Notes under the pieces: generated by a model | What the model saw: the letters and a program-made list of their open reading frames with translations, nothing else | Databases searched by the model: none | Told to the model about the DNA's origin: nothing | Position numbers and translations under genes: made by a program | NCBI RefSeq assembly: GCF_016908775.1 | Contig: NZ_JAFBEP010000010.1 | Span: forward strand, 1-64,000 | Direction of reading: 5' to 3' | Length of the DNA stretch: 64,000 nt | From: Defluviitalea raffinosedens | GTDB lineage: Bacteria; Bacillota; Clostridia; Lachnospirales; Defluviitaleaceae | Part shown: positions 21,511 to 30,220 of the stretch, piece by piece | Position numbering within the stretch: the stretch's first letter is position 1 | How the letters are laid out: each line of letters opens with the position of its first letter

Positions 21511-22446
21511 TTATAAAACCAGAAGTTCAAATTCTACTCGATCTTTCCAGAACTCAATCTGATCTTTTGTACCCATCTGGGTTCCTTCATTCGTAATACT
21601 GGCTGTAGCTGCTGCCACCGCCAGTTTGATAGCTTCTTTAAGGGATGCATTTTTTTGAATGGCGTAGGCAAGGGCTGCAACCATTGAGTCTCCAGCTCCT
21701 ACCGTGCTTTTTACCTCTACAGGTATTGCTTTTGCAAAATATATTTTATCCTTTGTAATAAAAGCGCATCCATGGCCTCCCATAGACAATGCAATAATTT
21801 CTATGTCATAATCCAACAAATTCTTAGCGAATCGTATGGCTTCTTCCCTGGTTTCAAATTTTTTGTTATAAAGCATTTCCAGCTCATGGATATTAGGTTT
21901 GATGAGATATGGTCCAGCTTCAATGCCTTTTTTAAGCAGTTCTCCATCTGCATCCAAAATGGTCTTTATACCTTTTGCCTTCACTTTTTTAATCCAGCGC
22001 CCATATATATCTTTCCCAACGTTACTAGGTATACTGCCCGAAAAAACTACAACCCCATCTTCCGTTGCATATTTAAAGATTTTTTCTTCTATCTGGTCCA
22101 GTGCTTCTTGGGAAAGCGGAGTGCCTGGTTCATTGATATCCGTATACGTTTTTAAAGAAATATCTACTATTTTTGTATTGGTTCTTGTATTGCCTTCTGT
22201 ATGCACAAAATCATGAGGTGTACCCAGTTCATCCAATTGTTTTTCAATAAAGTCTCCCACTGCACCGGCCACTGCACCGACAGCGATTGTCTCTCCGCCT
22301 AGACTATGTATAAGCTTGGATACATTGATGCCTTTGCCCCCTGCATCTTCTCTGACAGATAACACTCTGTTCACTTCAGAAATGCGAAAAGTATCTATCT
22401 GAATGGTTTTGTCTAATGCAGGATTTAATGTAACGGTTACAATCAT
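21511..22446 (-). CDS. fruK: 1-phosphofructokinase
   Basis: PfkB-family sugar kinase of 311 residues that phosphorylates fructose 1-phosphate (family members also act on tagatose 6-phosphate). The N-terminal motif TLNPALDKTI, the glycine-rich DAGGKGINVSK (about residue 36) and the C-terminal catalytic VKSTVGAGDSMVAAL (about 250) are all present. I use the ATG at 22446 with GAGGAG eight bases upstream rather than the in-frame GTG at 22455. Its presence with mannitol-type EIIA/EIIB suggests that the imported sugar is phosphorylated at C1, as for fructose, or that the PTS proteins serve a separate transporter. Confidence 0.9.
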   Translation of the reverse strand: MIVTVTLNPALDKTIQIDTFRISEVNRVLSVREDAGGKGINVSKLIHSLGGETIAVGAVAGAVGDFIEKQLDELGTPHDFVHTEGNTRTNTKIVDISLKTYTDINEPGTPLSQEALDQIEEKIFKYATEDGVVVFSGSIPSNVGKDIYGRWIKKVKAKGIKTILDADGELLKKGIEAGPYLIKPNIHELEMLYNKKFETREEAIRFAKNLLDYDIEIIALSMGGHGCAFITKDKIYFAKAIPVEVKSTVGAGDSMVAALAYAIQKNASLKEAIKLAVAAATASITNEGTQMGTKDQIEFWKDRVEFELLVL

Positions 22447-22458
22447 AGATTTCACTCC

Positions 22459-22935
22459 TCATTGTCGTGTAAGTACCTTATAAACGAATTCTGCATCAGC
22501 TGTATTTTTCATCTGCTCTACGATCTTCTCGTCTTCTATAATGGCTGCGAGATTTGACAAAATGCTTAAATGCTCATCGTCAGTTCCTGCAAGGCCAACA
22601 ACTAAATAAGCTTTTTCAGTTCCAAAATCTACTCCCTCTGGGAACTGTAAAATGGAAATGCCTGTTTGCTTTATTTCTTTCTTTGCTTCTCCAACTCCAT
22701 GGGGGATAGCTACTCCATTGCCGATATAGGTCGATAAATCTTCTTCTCTTTGAAGCATCGCATCGATGTAATTTTCTGTTACATATCCGCTATCCGCTAA
22801 AACTCTTCCTGCCATTTTAATTGCATCTTTCTTGCCTACAGAAGGCAGCCCTAGCTTTATATTGTTCATTTTAAGTACAGGAAGTTTAAGACATTCAGCT
22901 CCATTCTGTATAGGTTCGTCAGCAGATAATTCCAT
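22459..22935 (-). CDS. PTS EIIA component, mannitol/fructose type
   Basis: A 158-residue single-domain EIIA. The active-site histidine is in GNGVAIPHGVGEA, and KKDAIKMAGRVLADSGYV and AYLVVGLAGTDDEHL match mannitol-type EIIA (MtlF). It has about 15 additional N-terminal residues compared with MtlF. SD AGGGGGGG is at normal spacing before the ATG. It should accept phosphate from HPr and pass it to the separate EIIB encoded first in the operon, and may also phosphorylate the MtlR-like regulator. It lies between mtlR and fruK with 11-12-bp gaps. Confidence 0.88.
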   Translation of the reverse strand: MELSADEPIQNGAECLKLPVLKMNNIKLGLPSVGKKDAIKMAGRVLADSGYVTENYIDAMLQREEDLSTYIGNGVAIPHGVGEAKKEIKQTGISILQFPEGVDFGTEKAYLVVGLAGTDDEHLSILSNLAAIIEDEKIVEQMKNTADAEFVYKVLTRQ

Positions 22936-22946
22936 AAAACCCCCCC

Positions 22947-25067
22947 TTAATTAATATTTAAACTCTTTTGCAAATAAAATCGCTCCAGGATTTCACTTAG
23001 TTCGCCATAAATCTCGTGTTCTAATTTTTCCCTGATTAGATAAGTAAATCTTGAGTTTTCCATTAATTCTTTTGTGATTTCACTTAAAACATCAAGACCC
23101 TCTTGTTCTGTTTTTTTCGGCGCCAGCATAACAGATATAATGGCTACAGGTTTATTATTACCATCTAGATCCTTAATATAAAAAATATTATTGGGACGTA
23201 TAATCCAAAAATATAAGGAATCCACTGCAGCACTCAGGCAGTGAAGAAGCATAATCTCTTTCTGTTCTAATAAAGTTGAGCCTTGTTTTTCACGATGGAT
23301 CAGATCATCTATGAGCATTTTGCGTGCCTGTTCGCCTTCCACCACTTGACTTGTAACAAATGCGATGGCTTCATCTACATTTTTAATGCTTACATCCCGT
23401 AAAAGTCGAAAATGATCTAATACTTGTATGATTTTTCTGTTATAGATATTGAGAATTTCAAGTTTTTCTTTCAGGGACATGGTTTTTTGCTTAAAATATG
23501 TTCCATTTTGATTTTCTTGCCGGTTTGCCAAAAACTTTTCCAGTTCTTCTTTGTTCTTCTCATTAAAAAGCGGGTTAACCACAACAACGGGTAAACTGCA
23601 TTGGGGAATGGGTACTGTAGATACGATAAGCTCAACATCTCTGCTTTTAAGCATCTCACTGTCAATATTCAGGGTAGAAATGCAATCCACTATATGAATA
23701 TAAGGAAATTCCTTTTCTATCCTGCTGGATAACATCCTTGATGCCCCAATTCCACTGGAACAGGCAACAACTATACGATGGTGTATAGCACTGCGTTCTT
23801 TTTTTCTATGCTCCATTGCAGCTCCAAAGTGCATTGCAATGTATGCGATTTCTTCTTCAGGTACATGGATGGCTTCATACTTTTCCATTACTTTCGCACA
23901 TTCCCCTGCAACTTTAAAAAGCTGGGGATATGATTTTTTTATTTCTTGCAACAATGGATTTCTGATGTCTAAATTCATTTTCATCCTGTTGATTGCCGGT
24001 CCCAAATGTCGTACAAGCCCAACAAGAAGCTTTTCATTCTGTTCTAAATAATAGCCCAGGCCAATTTCGGCAATACGAATCATTTCTTTGGCCATTTTAA
24101 TTAATTTAAAATCTTCTATCATAGAACTTTCAGTGCCAAATAGTGTGTCTTTGCCTCCGCAGCCTTTTACATGCATGGTTATATCAATAATTTCAGGCTC
24201 TGAAAATTCTATACTCAATTTGCTTCCTAAAGAATGAACAAGCTCTGAAACGATTTTGAATTCCTTTGTTGCTTTGATCTGTTGCAGTATTTTATACTCG
24301 AACGTAATCTTTCCGTGGTTTTTTATTCTTCTGATTGCGATTGCCATATGCACAAGCAATGCACAGTATGCATCGTCTGCCAATTGGTAACCTAGTTGCT
24401 TTTGGATCTCTGTAATCAATTCATCCAACCATTTAATCGTATTAAGATCCATAAATCCCAGAATTTTATCTTGTATCGTAGGCTCTGTATGATCCATAAC
24501 TTTAACGGTCTGCCGTATGTTGCTTCTAATGAAGTTTAATATATAAGATTCATCTATATATTCATAAATTAAAGCTTTACAGGCCCGGCGAATATCTTTT
24601 TCTTCACCTTCAACATAGATTCCCAGCCCTCTTTTTTTGACAATCCGAAGGCTGAATTTCTCTAACCACTCTTCGACTTTCTCCAAATCGCTTCTTACTG
24701 TGCCCTCTGTAATGTCAAAGATATGAGCAAAGTAATACATCTTTATGATTTTTGCGTTCAGCAATAATTCACTTAATATAAGGGGTTGCCGTTCTTCTGC
24801 CAAAAATACTTTCTCTACTTTTTGGCTTTCAAGAATTTCCAAGATATGTTTCTTCTGTTTTTCATCAACTTTCAGCCGGATACCAGTCCCTTTTTTCTTG
24901 TCTAATTTATACCCATTGACTTTAAGCCATTGCTCCACATCGTCAAGTTCTCGCAATATGGTCCTTGAACTTACCTCCAACTGCCTGGCAATGGATTCAA
25001 TCGTAATATAATTGGATTTTTCACATAATATACGAATGATTTTACTTACTCGGGGACTGATATACAT
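22947..25067 (-). CDS. mtlR: PRD-containing transcriptional regulator, MtlR type
   Basis: A 706-residue multidomain activator. In order: two N-terminal helix-turn-helix domains (about 1-70, ESIARQLEVSSRTILRELDDVEQWL, and 80-150), two PTS-regulation domains with conserved histidines (LLVHMAIAIRRIK about 245; LVRHLGPAINRMK about 345; IAYIAMHFGAAMEHR about 410), a GatB/EIIB-like domain with VACSSGIGASRML (about 430), and a C-terminal EIIA-like domain (about 530-700) with MLLHCLSAA. This is the MtlR/LicR-type architecture in which PTS phosphorylation switches DNA binding. Its target is probably its own operon. SD AGGAGG precedes the ATG. Confidence 0.88.
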   Translation of the reverse strand: MYISPRVSKIIRILCEKSNYITIESIARQLEVSSRTILRELDDVEQWLKVNGYKLDKKKGTGIRLKVDEKQKKHILEILESQKVEKVFLAEERQPLILSELLLNAKIIKMYYFAHIFDITEGTVRSDLEKVEEWLEKFSLRIVKKRGLGIYVEGEEKDIRRACKALIYEYIDESYILNFIRSNIRQTVKVMDHTEPTIQDKILGFMDLNTIKWLDELITEIQKQLGYQLADDAYCALLVHMAIAIRRIKNHGKITFEYKILQQIKATKEFKIVSELVHSLGSKLSIEFSEPEIIDITMHVKGCGGKDTLFGTESSMIEDFKLIKMAKEMIRIAEIGLGYYLEQNEKLLVGLVRHLGPAINRMKMNLDIRNPLLQEIKKSYPQLFKVAGECAKVMEKYEAIHVPEEEIAYIAMHFGAAMEHRKKERSAIHHRIVVACSSGIGASRMLSSRIEKEFPYIHIVDCISTLNIDSEMLKSRDVELIVSTVPIPQCSLPVVVVNPLFNEKNKEELEKFLANRQENQNGTYFKQKTMSLKEKLEILNIYNRKIIQVLDHFRLLRDVSIKNVDEAIAFVTSQVVEGEQARKMLIDDLIHREKQGSTLLEQKEIMLLHCLSAAVDSLYFWIIRPNNIFYIKDLDGNNKPVAIISVMLAPKKTEQEGLDVLSEITKELMENSRFTYLIREKLEHEIYGELSEILERFYLQKSLNIN

Positions 25068-25087
25068 TTAAAACGCCTCCTAAGGTT

Positions 25088-25390
25088 TTAACCTTTCAAA
25101 CGATTTACCAAAAGATCATATTGGGGATCATTGATAAAGTTTTTTATGGAAATATGTTCAGCGTTGGGTGCCATGTTCCTGGCTTGTGGTGTGAATTTTT
25201 CATGACTAATAATGATCTGGGCATCTGCCGGAATCTGTTCTATAGGTGTATGAACAACACTAATATCCAGACCTGCTTTTTTAAGCTTATTCCTTAATAT
25301 CGTTGCTCCTATTACACTGGATGCTATTCCTGCATCACATGCAACAATAATTTGCTTAACGTTTTTTTGCCCAGTCCATTCAGTTAACAT
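25088..25390 (-). CDS. Stand-alone PTS EIIB, mannitol type
   Basis: A 100-residue EIIB domain with the active cysteine in IIVACDAGIASSVIGATIL and the conserved end NAEHISIKNFINDPQYDLLV. It matches the C-terminal B domain of mannitol permease MtlA but is encoded alone. No EIIC coding sequence occurs upstream, where there is about 440 bp of intergenic DNA with a promoter. The ATG at 25390 has SD AGAGGAAG; an upstream in-frame start adds six residues but overlaps that SD. First gene of the operon. Confidence 0.82.
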   Translation of the reverse strand: MLTEWTGQKNVKQIIVACDAGIASSVIGATILRNKLKKAGLDISVVHTPIEQIPADAQIIISHEKFTPQARNMAPNAEHISIKNFINDPQYDLLVNRLKG

Positions 25391-25466
25391 AAATATACTT
25401 CCTCTCAACTTTTCTTTTACTGACCATCGACGTATCCTCGCTAAAATTGACTGTTTCTTTAATTCA

Positions 25467-25496
25467 AGTATAGCCGTTTTATACTGAAAATAACAA
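25467..25496 (-). promoter_or_regulatory. Probable promoter of the PTS operon
   Basis: TATACT (25467-25472) with TTGTTA (25491-25496) 18 bp upstream on the minus strand, about 75 bp before the EIIB ATG. Confidence 0.5.
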
Positions 25497-25513
25497 GTTA
25501 AAGATGCGTTATT

Positions 25514-25535
25514 ATGTCACTAGAGAAAGTGACAT
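25514..25535. repeat. Inverted repeat upstream of the PTS operon promoter
   Basis: ATGTCACT, a 6-base spacer and AGTGACAT form perfect 8-bp arms centred about 40 bp upstream of the -35 element. The position suits an activator such as the MtlR-like protein, which is an inference. A second, weaker repeat CTAACT...AGTTAG lies close by at about 25554-25575. The rest of the 25391-25829 gap holds only the YcxB-type gene's terminator. Confidence 0.5.
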
Positions 25536-25694
25536 CATTACATAAACATTCAACTAACTATAGTGTTGTCAGTTAGTCTTGTAATGCAATCATAGCAGTA
25601 AATATAAGGTTTTATTATAAAATAGGATATAGGCGAGTATGTATCCTGCCTGAAGATTTTATTGTATAAGAAATCCTTAAGAATTTTCTGTGCA

Positions 25695-25741
25695 ATAAAA
25701 AAACATGATCTTATAAGTGTTTTATCTTATAAAACCATGTT
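25695..25741 (-). terminator. Terminator of the YcxB-like gene
   Basis: Arms 25726-25741 and 25702-25717 pair at 14 of 16 positions around an 8-base loop, followed by TTTTTTT on the minus strand (25695-25701). Confidence 0.75.
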
Positions 25742-25829
25742 GCTTAATGTAGTCCAGAAATAAAACTGTTCAAACTATAAAGTAAAGTCTTAAAAACTTT
25801 AAATAAGTTTTTATGTACAGATTTTACAG

Positions 25830-26351
25830 TTATATATGTTTATATCTGCCTTCAAACTTTTTAATGATAAATTCCCTGAAAGCATTCAGATCCTCTACAT
25901 CTTTTTTCCTTACCAAGGATGCCTGGTTTCCCGTTAAATAGAAAATAAAATAATCTTTTGTTTCCATTAAAGCAAAAAATTGATCATACTTTAGCTCGCC
26001 AGTGGATTTAAGTCCCTCATTCTCTATAACCAGTCTGTCTTCATAAAATTTTAAGGTGTTTATGCTATCAAAAGCGCCTGTTTTATCTGTTTTGATGCGC
26101 TGTGCATTTTTCCTTTCAACTTTAAATATAACGACGACGATTGCCAGTGCAAACAAAAAGATCCAGCTTATAATAAGTTTTATAAAATTAAACTGGCCAT
26201 TATCCAGACTCACTATGGTGCTCCCAATCAAAGCAAGGAATGCTATGAAAGGAATGATCGCCTTGTTTCTTCTGAAGGTTGCAATGTACAAAAATTTCCT
26301 GTAGTCTTCTTTGGACATCGTTGTATGAATAGTGATTTTAGGTTGTTCCAT
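25830..26351 (-). CDS. YcxB-like membrane protein
   Basis: A 173-residue protein with an N-terminal soluble strand region, two closely spaced hydrophobic helices (about 30-50 and 55-80) and a C-terminal region (TLKFYEDRLVIENEGLKSTGELKYDQFFALMETKDYFIFYLTGNQA) that fits the YcxB-like C-terminal domain. The function of this family is unknown. It appears monocistronic with its own terminator and has no functional link to either neighbour that I can see. Confidence 0.6.
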   Translation of the reverse strand: MEQPKITIHTTMSKEDYRKFLYIATFRRNKAIIPFIAFLALIGSTIVSLDNGQFNFIKLIISWIFLFALAIVVVIFKVERKNAQRIKTDKTGAFDSINTLKFYEDRLVIENEGLKSTGELKYDQFFALMETKDYFIFYLTGNQASLVRKKDVEDLNAFREFIIKKFEGRYKHI

Positions 26352-26444
26352 TTTATCCCTCCTGTGTTAATTATAATGATATCATCCCATTGATCTACAT
26401 ACGCGCAATATCAAATGTATTTGCATTTCTTCAACAGAGTGAGT

Positions 26445-26828
26445 TTATACTGTTATCTCAATTTGATTTCCCTCTATACCAATTATGCAGCTTTCATAAT
26501 ATCCGTCGCCAGTAATTCTTGGACCACTAATTACTTTATAGCCATCTTTTCTGAGGCGCTCTGTAAGTTCATTAACCTTTTCTATGCTTCCAACACTGAA
26601 AGCAATATGAATTAGCCCAGTACGGAACAAAGTTTTATCTATATCCTCCATATTCGGTTTATTCATAATTTCTAATCTTGCCCCATGATCAAATGTTAAA
26701 AAATATGATTTAAAATTAGTATTCTTATTATGGTATCCATCATTTGATTTCGCATTGAAGTAAGTGATAAAGAAATCCTTTGTCTTTTCCAAGTCATTTA
26801 CATACATTGCAACATGTTCAATTCTCAT
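26445..26828 (-). CDS. VOC (glyoxalase/bleomycin resistance) family protein
   Basis: A 127-residue protein with one vicinal-oxygen-chelate fold unit pair: [22 protein letters not shown] at the start, LRLEIM-like strand at about 60, [26 protein letters not shown] and the C-terminal [14 protein letters not shown]. The metal ligands His (HVAMYV), Glu (LEIM), His (HIAFSV) and Glu (QIEITV) are all present, so it may be an active metalloenzyme. The substrate is not predictable. SD AGGAGG is six bases from the ATG at 26828; the longer frame lacks an SD. Confidence 0.8.
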   Translation of the reverse strand: MRIEHVAMYVNDLEKTKDFFITYFNAKSNDGYHNKNTNFKSYFLTFDHGARLEIMNKPNMEDIDKTLFRTGLIHIAFSVGSIEKVNELTERLRKDGYKVISGPRITGDGYYESCIIGIEGNQIEITV

Positions 26829-26968
26829 TCTATACCTCCTGTAAATTATATATTTAGTTTTCATTAGATTACAATTGTGCAGTAAATTATAATTAAGTTA
26901 TACACTAATTATAATATTAATTTCAAGATAATATATATACTGACATCCAACTTGGAGAAAACTAGAGC

Positions 26969-27016
26969 AAAAAAAACAGGAGAAATTTTAGGATTAAATC
27001 TAAAATTTCTCCTGTT
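26969..27016 (-). terminator. Terminator after recR
   Basis: Perfect 17-bp stem (27000-27016 with 26975-26991) and an 8-base loop, followed by TTTTTT on the minus strand. It ends the dnaX-ybaB-recR unit. Confidence 0.92.
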
Positions 27017-27049
27017 CTAAAGAACTTTTTTACGCATTAAAAAACTTTA

Positions 27050-27649
27050 TTACAGTTCCCGTCGTCCTTCCAATGCCCTTGATAGAGTAACTTCATCTAC
27101 ATATTCCAAGTCTCCTCCAACCGGAACACCGTTGGCAATACGGGTCACTTTAATGCCCAGAGGTTTTAAAAGTTTGCTGATATACATTGCAGTGGCTTCT
27201 CCCTCTATGTTGGGATTGGTTGCAAGAATGACTTCATTAACCTCAGTATTTTGTATTCTTTCTAAAAGTTCCTGAATTTTTATATCCTTAGGCCCAATAC
27301 CCAGCATGGGTGAAATGGCGCCATGGAGTATATGATATAAACCCTTATACTCTTTCGTTCTTTCATAGGCTGCCATATCCCTTGGGTCTTCCACAACCAT
27401 TATGGTTTTTTCATCTCTTTTAGGATCAGAACATATATCACATTTTTCTTTATCCGTTAAGGTATAACATACACTGCAATATTTTATATTTTTTTTTGCC
27501 TGAATAATTGCATTGGATAAATTTTCTACATTTTCATCCGGCATATGAATAATATGAAAAGCAAGCCTCTGCGCAGTTTTTGCTCCAATACCCGGAAGGC
27601 TGGAGAGAGCTTCTATCAGTTTCACCATGGGATCTCCATAATACCCCAT
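27050..27649 (-). CDS. recR: Recombination mediator RecR
   Basis: A 199-residue DNA-repair protein that works with RecO to load RecA on gapped DNA. The N-terminal helix-hairpin-helix ([20 protein letters not shown]), a four-cysteine zinc finger ([16 protein letters not shown], about residues 57-72) and a Toprim domain ([15 protein letters not shown], about 80) are all intact. ATG at 27649 follows the ybaB stop directly; the SD GGAGG lies within the end of ybaB. Conserved dnaX-ybaB-recR order. Confidence 0.96.
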   Translation of the reverse strand: MGYYGDPMVKLIEALSSLPGIGAKTAQRLAFHIIHMPDENVENLSNAIIQAKKNIKYCSVCYTLTDKEKCDICSDPKRDEKTIMVVEDPRDMAAYERTKEYKGLYHILHGAISPMLGIGPKDIKIQELLERIQNTEVNEVILATNPNIEGEATAMYISKLLKPLGIKVTRIANGVPVGGDLEYVDEVTLSRALEGRREL

Positions 27650-27994
27650 TTAGAAAAGACCTCCTGGTAAATTGATTCCTCCTGTAATTCTTCCCATTTG
27701 CTGATTAGCGAGTTCATCCACTTGGCGAAGTCCTTCGTTAACAGCCGCAAGAATTAAATCTTGAAGCATTTCTACATCATCCGGATCAATAACTTCTGGC
27801 TTAATGGTAATAGACTGCATTTGCTTCTTGCCGTTAAATACAACTTCTACAGCACCGCCTCCTGCAGTTGCAGTGATTGCTTTTTCTTCCAGCTCCTGCT
27901 GCATCTTTTCCATTTCTTTTTGCATCTTTTGAGCTTGTTTTAATAAATTATTCATATTTCCAGGTATTCCACCGCCAAAACTTCTTTTTGCCAT
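27650..27994 (-). CDS. YbaB/EbfC family nucleoid-associated protein
   Basis: A 114-residue DNA-binding protein with the family centre [26 protein letters not shown] and a long N-terminal helix ([20 protein letters not shown]). It forms dimers that bind duplex DNA. SD GGAGG favours the ATG at 27994 rather than the TTG one codon before. It abuts recR without a gap and follows dnaX by about 67 bp. Confidence 0.93.
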   Translation of the reverse strand: MAKRSFGGGIPGNMNNLLKQAQKMQKEMEKMQQELEEKAITATAGGGAVEVVFNGKKQMQSITIKPEVIDPDDVEMLQDLILAAVNEGLRQVDELANQQMGRITGGINLPGGLF

Positions 27995-28061
27995 CAAAAT
28001 CCTCCTCTTTACTTCTATATCATATTTATATTATCATGACTACTTAAAAAAATAAATATAT

Positions 28062-29666
28062 TTACCATACTTCCAAATGAATGTTTTGATCCTGGAAAAA
28101 CTGTATTACTTTTTCGATGTGATCTGTTTCTTCTGATGATTCTTTTACATTTCCATAGATTTCTTTATACTTCTTTTCATATTCTGCAATGGATATGAAC
28201 TTTACATTCACTTCTTTTTTCAAAGTTTCTTCTATTTTTTCTATTATTGCATTCCCATGGTTCTTTTTTATAGCGTCTATGATCACAGAATCTTTAAACA
28301 CAATGTAATAAATATCGTCTTCTAAATAACCAGCCTTGGTATCTGTAAGCAGTGCCTGCAGCATCGGATCAAATCCCAGCTTGATATCATTCCACAGATC
28401 GACTCCCTTTTTAATATCTTTAGAAACTGCTTTAGGTTTTACAACTTGAGGTTTAGTTTCTGTCAGAGCTTTGAGCTCAGGTTTAACTTCTTCTTTAGTG
28501 GCTACCATAAGCCCTTGAGACAGCTTTTGCTCCAACAGCTTAATTCTATCGAGCAAAACATCTCTGGATTCATCCATTATCGGCTGACAGATCTTTATAA
28601 TGTTCACTTCAAGCAAGATTCTCTTTTGATCCGTATATTTTAATTCATTGGATAACTCTGAAAATATACGAATCCATCTTAACAGTGAAACCCCATCCAC
28701 TTCTTTTGCCTGTTTCTTTAGAATCTCAACATGTTCTTTGGTCACATCCAGAATACTTTCCGGATTGCTTGTACTTTGTACGATCAGTAAATTTCTAAGA
28801 TGAGAAATAAAATCCATAACAAATTGGCCAATATCCCGGCCTTTCATCATAATTTGATCAATGAGCTCTATGGCTTTTAAACTATCCTGATGATGCAGTA
28901 TGGATGTAAATTCAAAGAAAATATCACTATCCACTGCCCCCAGCATATCCAATACATGTTCAAGAGTAATGGATTTTCCATAGTGGAAAGATATACACTG
29001 ATCCAATATACTTAGGGCATCCCTCATGGATCCTTCTGATAAACGAGCGATATAATGCAGTGCTTTATCTTCAATATCAACATTTTCTTCCTTCATGTAT
29101 TGCTTTAACCTTAAGGCAATGTCTTCGATAGAGATTCTTCTAAAATCGAATCTTTGGCACCTGGATAAGATGGTGGCAGGAATTTTCTGAGGATCAGTCG
29201 TTGCCAATATGAAAATAATATGGGCAGGAGGTTCTTCCAGAGTTTTTAAAAGTGCATTGAATGCTCCCGTAGAAAGCATATGCACTTCGTCAATAATATA
29301 GATCTTGTATTTGCCTTCTGTGGGAGAATACTTTACCTCTTCTCTTATCTCCCTGATATTATCCACTCCATTATTGGAAGCTGCGTCTATTTCGATGACA
29401 TTCATACTTCTTCCTTCATCCATGGCTTTGCACAAACTGCATTGGTTGCAGGGCTGTCCGTCAACAGGTTCTTTGCAATTGACAACCTTGGCAAAAATCT
29501 TTGCAGTAGAAGTTTTCCCCGTCCCCCTCGTTCCACAGAAAAGGTATGCATGAGCAATTCGCCCGGATTTAACCTGGTTTTTTAAGGTCGTTACAATATG
29601 ATCTTGTCCTAATACATCTTCAAAACTTTTAGGTCTCTTTTTTCTGTACAGGGCCATGTAGGACAT
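28062..29666 (-). CDS. dnaX: DNA polymerase III subunits gamma and tau
   Basis: Clamp-loader ATPase of 534 residues. Walker A GTRGTGKTSTAK (about residue 45), the four-cysteine zinc module CKEPVDGQPCNQCSLC (about 64-79), Walker B YIIDEVHMLS (about 123) and sensor 1 ATTDPQKIP (about 155) are all present. The C-terminal domain (about 370-534) is the tau-like extension. I could not find a convincing programmed-frameshift site for a short gamma form. The ATG has SD AGAGGTG. It lies downstream of the SRP RNA gene. Confidence 0.95.
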   Translation of the reverse strand: MSYMALYRKKRPKSFEDVLGQDHIVTTLKNQVKSGRIAHAYLFCGTRGTGKTSTAKIFAKVVNCKEPVDGQPCNQCSLCKAMDEGRSMNVIEIDAASNNGVDNIREIREEVKYSPTEGKYKIYIIDEVHMLSTGAFNALLKTLEEPPAHIIFILATTDPQKIPATILSRCQRFDFRRISIEDIALRLKQYMKEENVDIEDKALHYIARLSEGSMRDALSILDQCISFHYGKSITLEHVLDMLGAVDSDIFFEFTSILHHQDSLKAIELIDQIMMKGRDIGQFVMDFISHLRNLLIVQSTSNPESILDVTKEHVEILKKQAKEVDGVSLLRWIRIFSELSNELKYTDQKRILLEVNIIKICQPIMDESRDVLLDRIKLLEQKLSQGLMVATKEEVKPELKALTETKPQVVKPKAVSKDIKKGVDLWNDIKLGFDPMLQALLTDTKAGYLEDDIYYIVFKDSVIIDAIKKNHGNAIIEKIEETLKKEVNVKFISIAEYEKKYKEIYGNVKESSEETDHIEKVIQFFQDQNIHLEVW

Positions 29667-29783
29667 AGTTACACCTCTTTTTATCCTTTCGCTTTAAGTG
29701 TTCGCATTTTTTAATAGTTTATCCTTATATTTTAACATAAAATCCATATTTGGCTAGAAGAAAGAATGAGGGCTTTTTTTATT

Positions 29784-29813
29784 ACATAGGAAATCAAAAA
29801 GGATTTCCTATGT
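29784..29813. repeat. Inverted repeat between SRP RNA and dnaX
   Basis: ACATAGGAAATC and GATTTCCTATGT form perfect 12-bp arms around a 6-base loop. It lies about 115 bp upstream of the dnaX ATG and 20 bp from the SRP RNA terminator. On the plus strand no T-run follows; it may be a leader hairpin or an operator. Function unknown. Confidence 0.5.
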
Positions 29814-29833
29814 ATTCCTATGTAACATTAAAT

Positions 29834-29861
29834 AAAAAAACAGATGGCTTGACCATCTGTT
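29834..29861 (-). terminator. Terminator of the SRP RNA gene
   Basis: Stem ACAGATGG / CCATCTGT with a 5-base loop followed by TTTTTTTATT on the minus strand, about 20 bp after the RNA's 3' end. Confidence 0.85.
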
Positions 29862-29881
29862 TTATATTTATTTATTATTAT

Positions 29882-30151
29882 GATCCGTGCACCTGCCTTC
29901 GACAATTCTCCCCAAGCGTTACCTTTGCAGTTAGCTCAAACTAGGCACCCTTACGGCACATAGAGACATTTACTTAGTGCTGCTTCCTTCCGGACCTGAC
30001 ACGGTTCGTAAACTTCTATTGCGTAAGACCCGATTCTCATCGCCACTTACAAAGGGCAGACCTTAAAGAGATAAGGCCTCAGGCAGGCATCACCCCTGCT
30101 ACAGCGGATTGCAGGTTACAGGGCACCGCTAACTCCCCGGCTAGCACGGAA
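29882..30151 (-). ncRNA. ffs: Signal recognition particle RNA, large Bacillus/Clostridium type
   Basis: The minus strand contains the conserved domain IV apical sequence GTCAGGTCCGGAAGGAAGCA (about 29985-30005) that binds Ffh. The Alu domain is visible at the 5' end (GCCGGGGAG, GCGGTGCCCTGTAACC) and the closing helix pairs TCCGTGC (5') with GCACGGA (3'). The length of about 270 bases is the long, eukaryote-like form seen in spore-forming Firmicutes. The ends are estimated from helix 5. It lies between tadA and dnaX, the classic position. Confidence 0.95.
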
Positions 30152-30184
30152 ATCTTATTAACTATATCAAGTGATGCATTACCT

Positions 30185-30213
30185 AGTATACAGATTTTTA
30201 ACTCATATGTCAA
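30185..30213 (-). promoter_or_regulatory. Promoter of the SRP RNA gene
   Basis: TTGACA (30208-30213) and TATACT (30185-30190) with a 17-bp spacer on the minus strand, about 35 bp upstream of the mature RNA, implying a processed 5' leader. It overlaps the region just after the tadA stop. Confidence 0.85.
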
Positions 30214-30220
30214 CGTCCAT

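Noticed and set aside
28062-28600. Programmed frameshift site for a short gamma form of dnaX
   Set aside because: No slippery A-rich heptamer with an appropriate downstream stem and upstream SD could be identified by eye.
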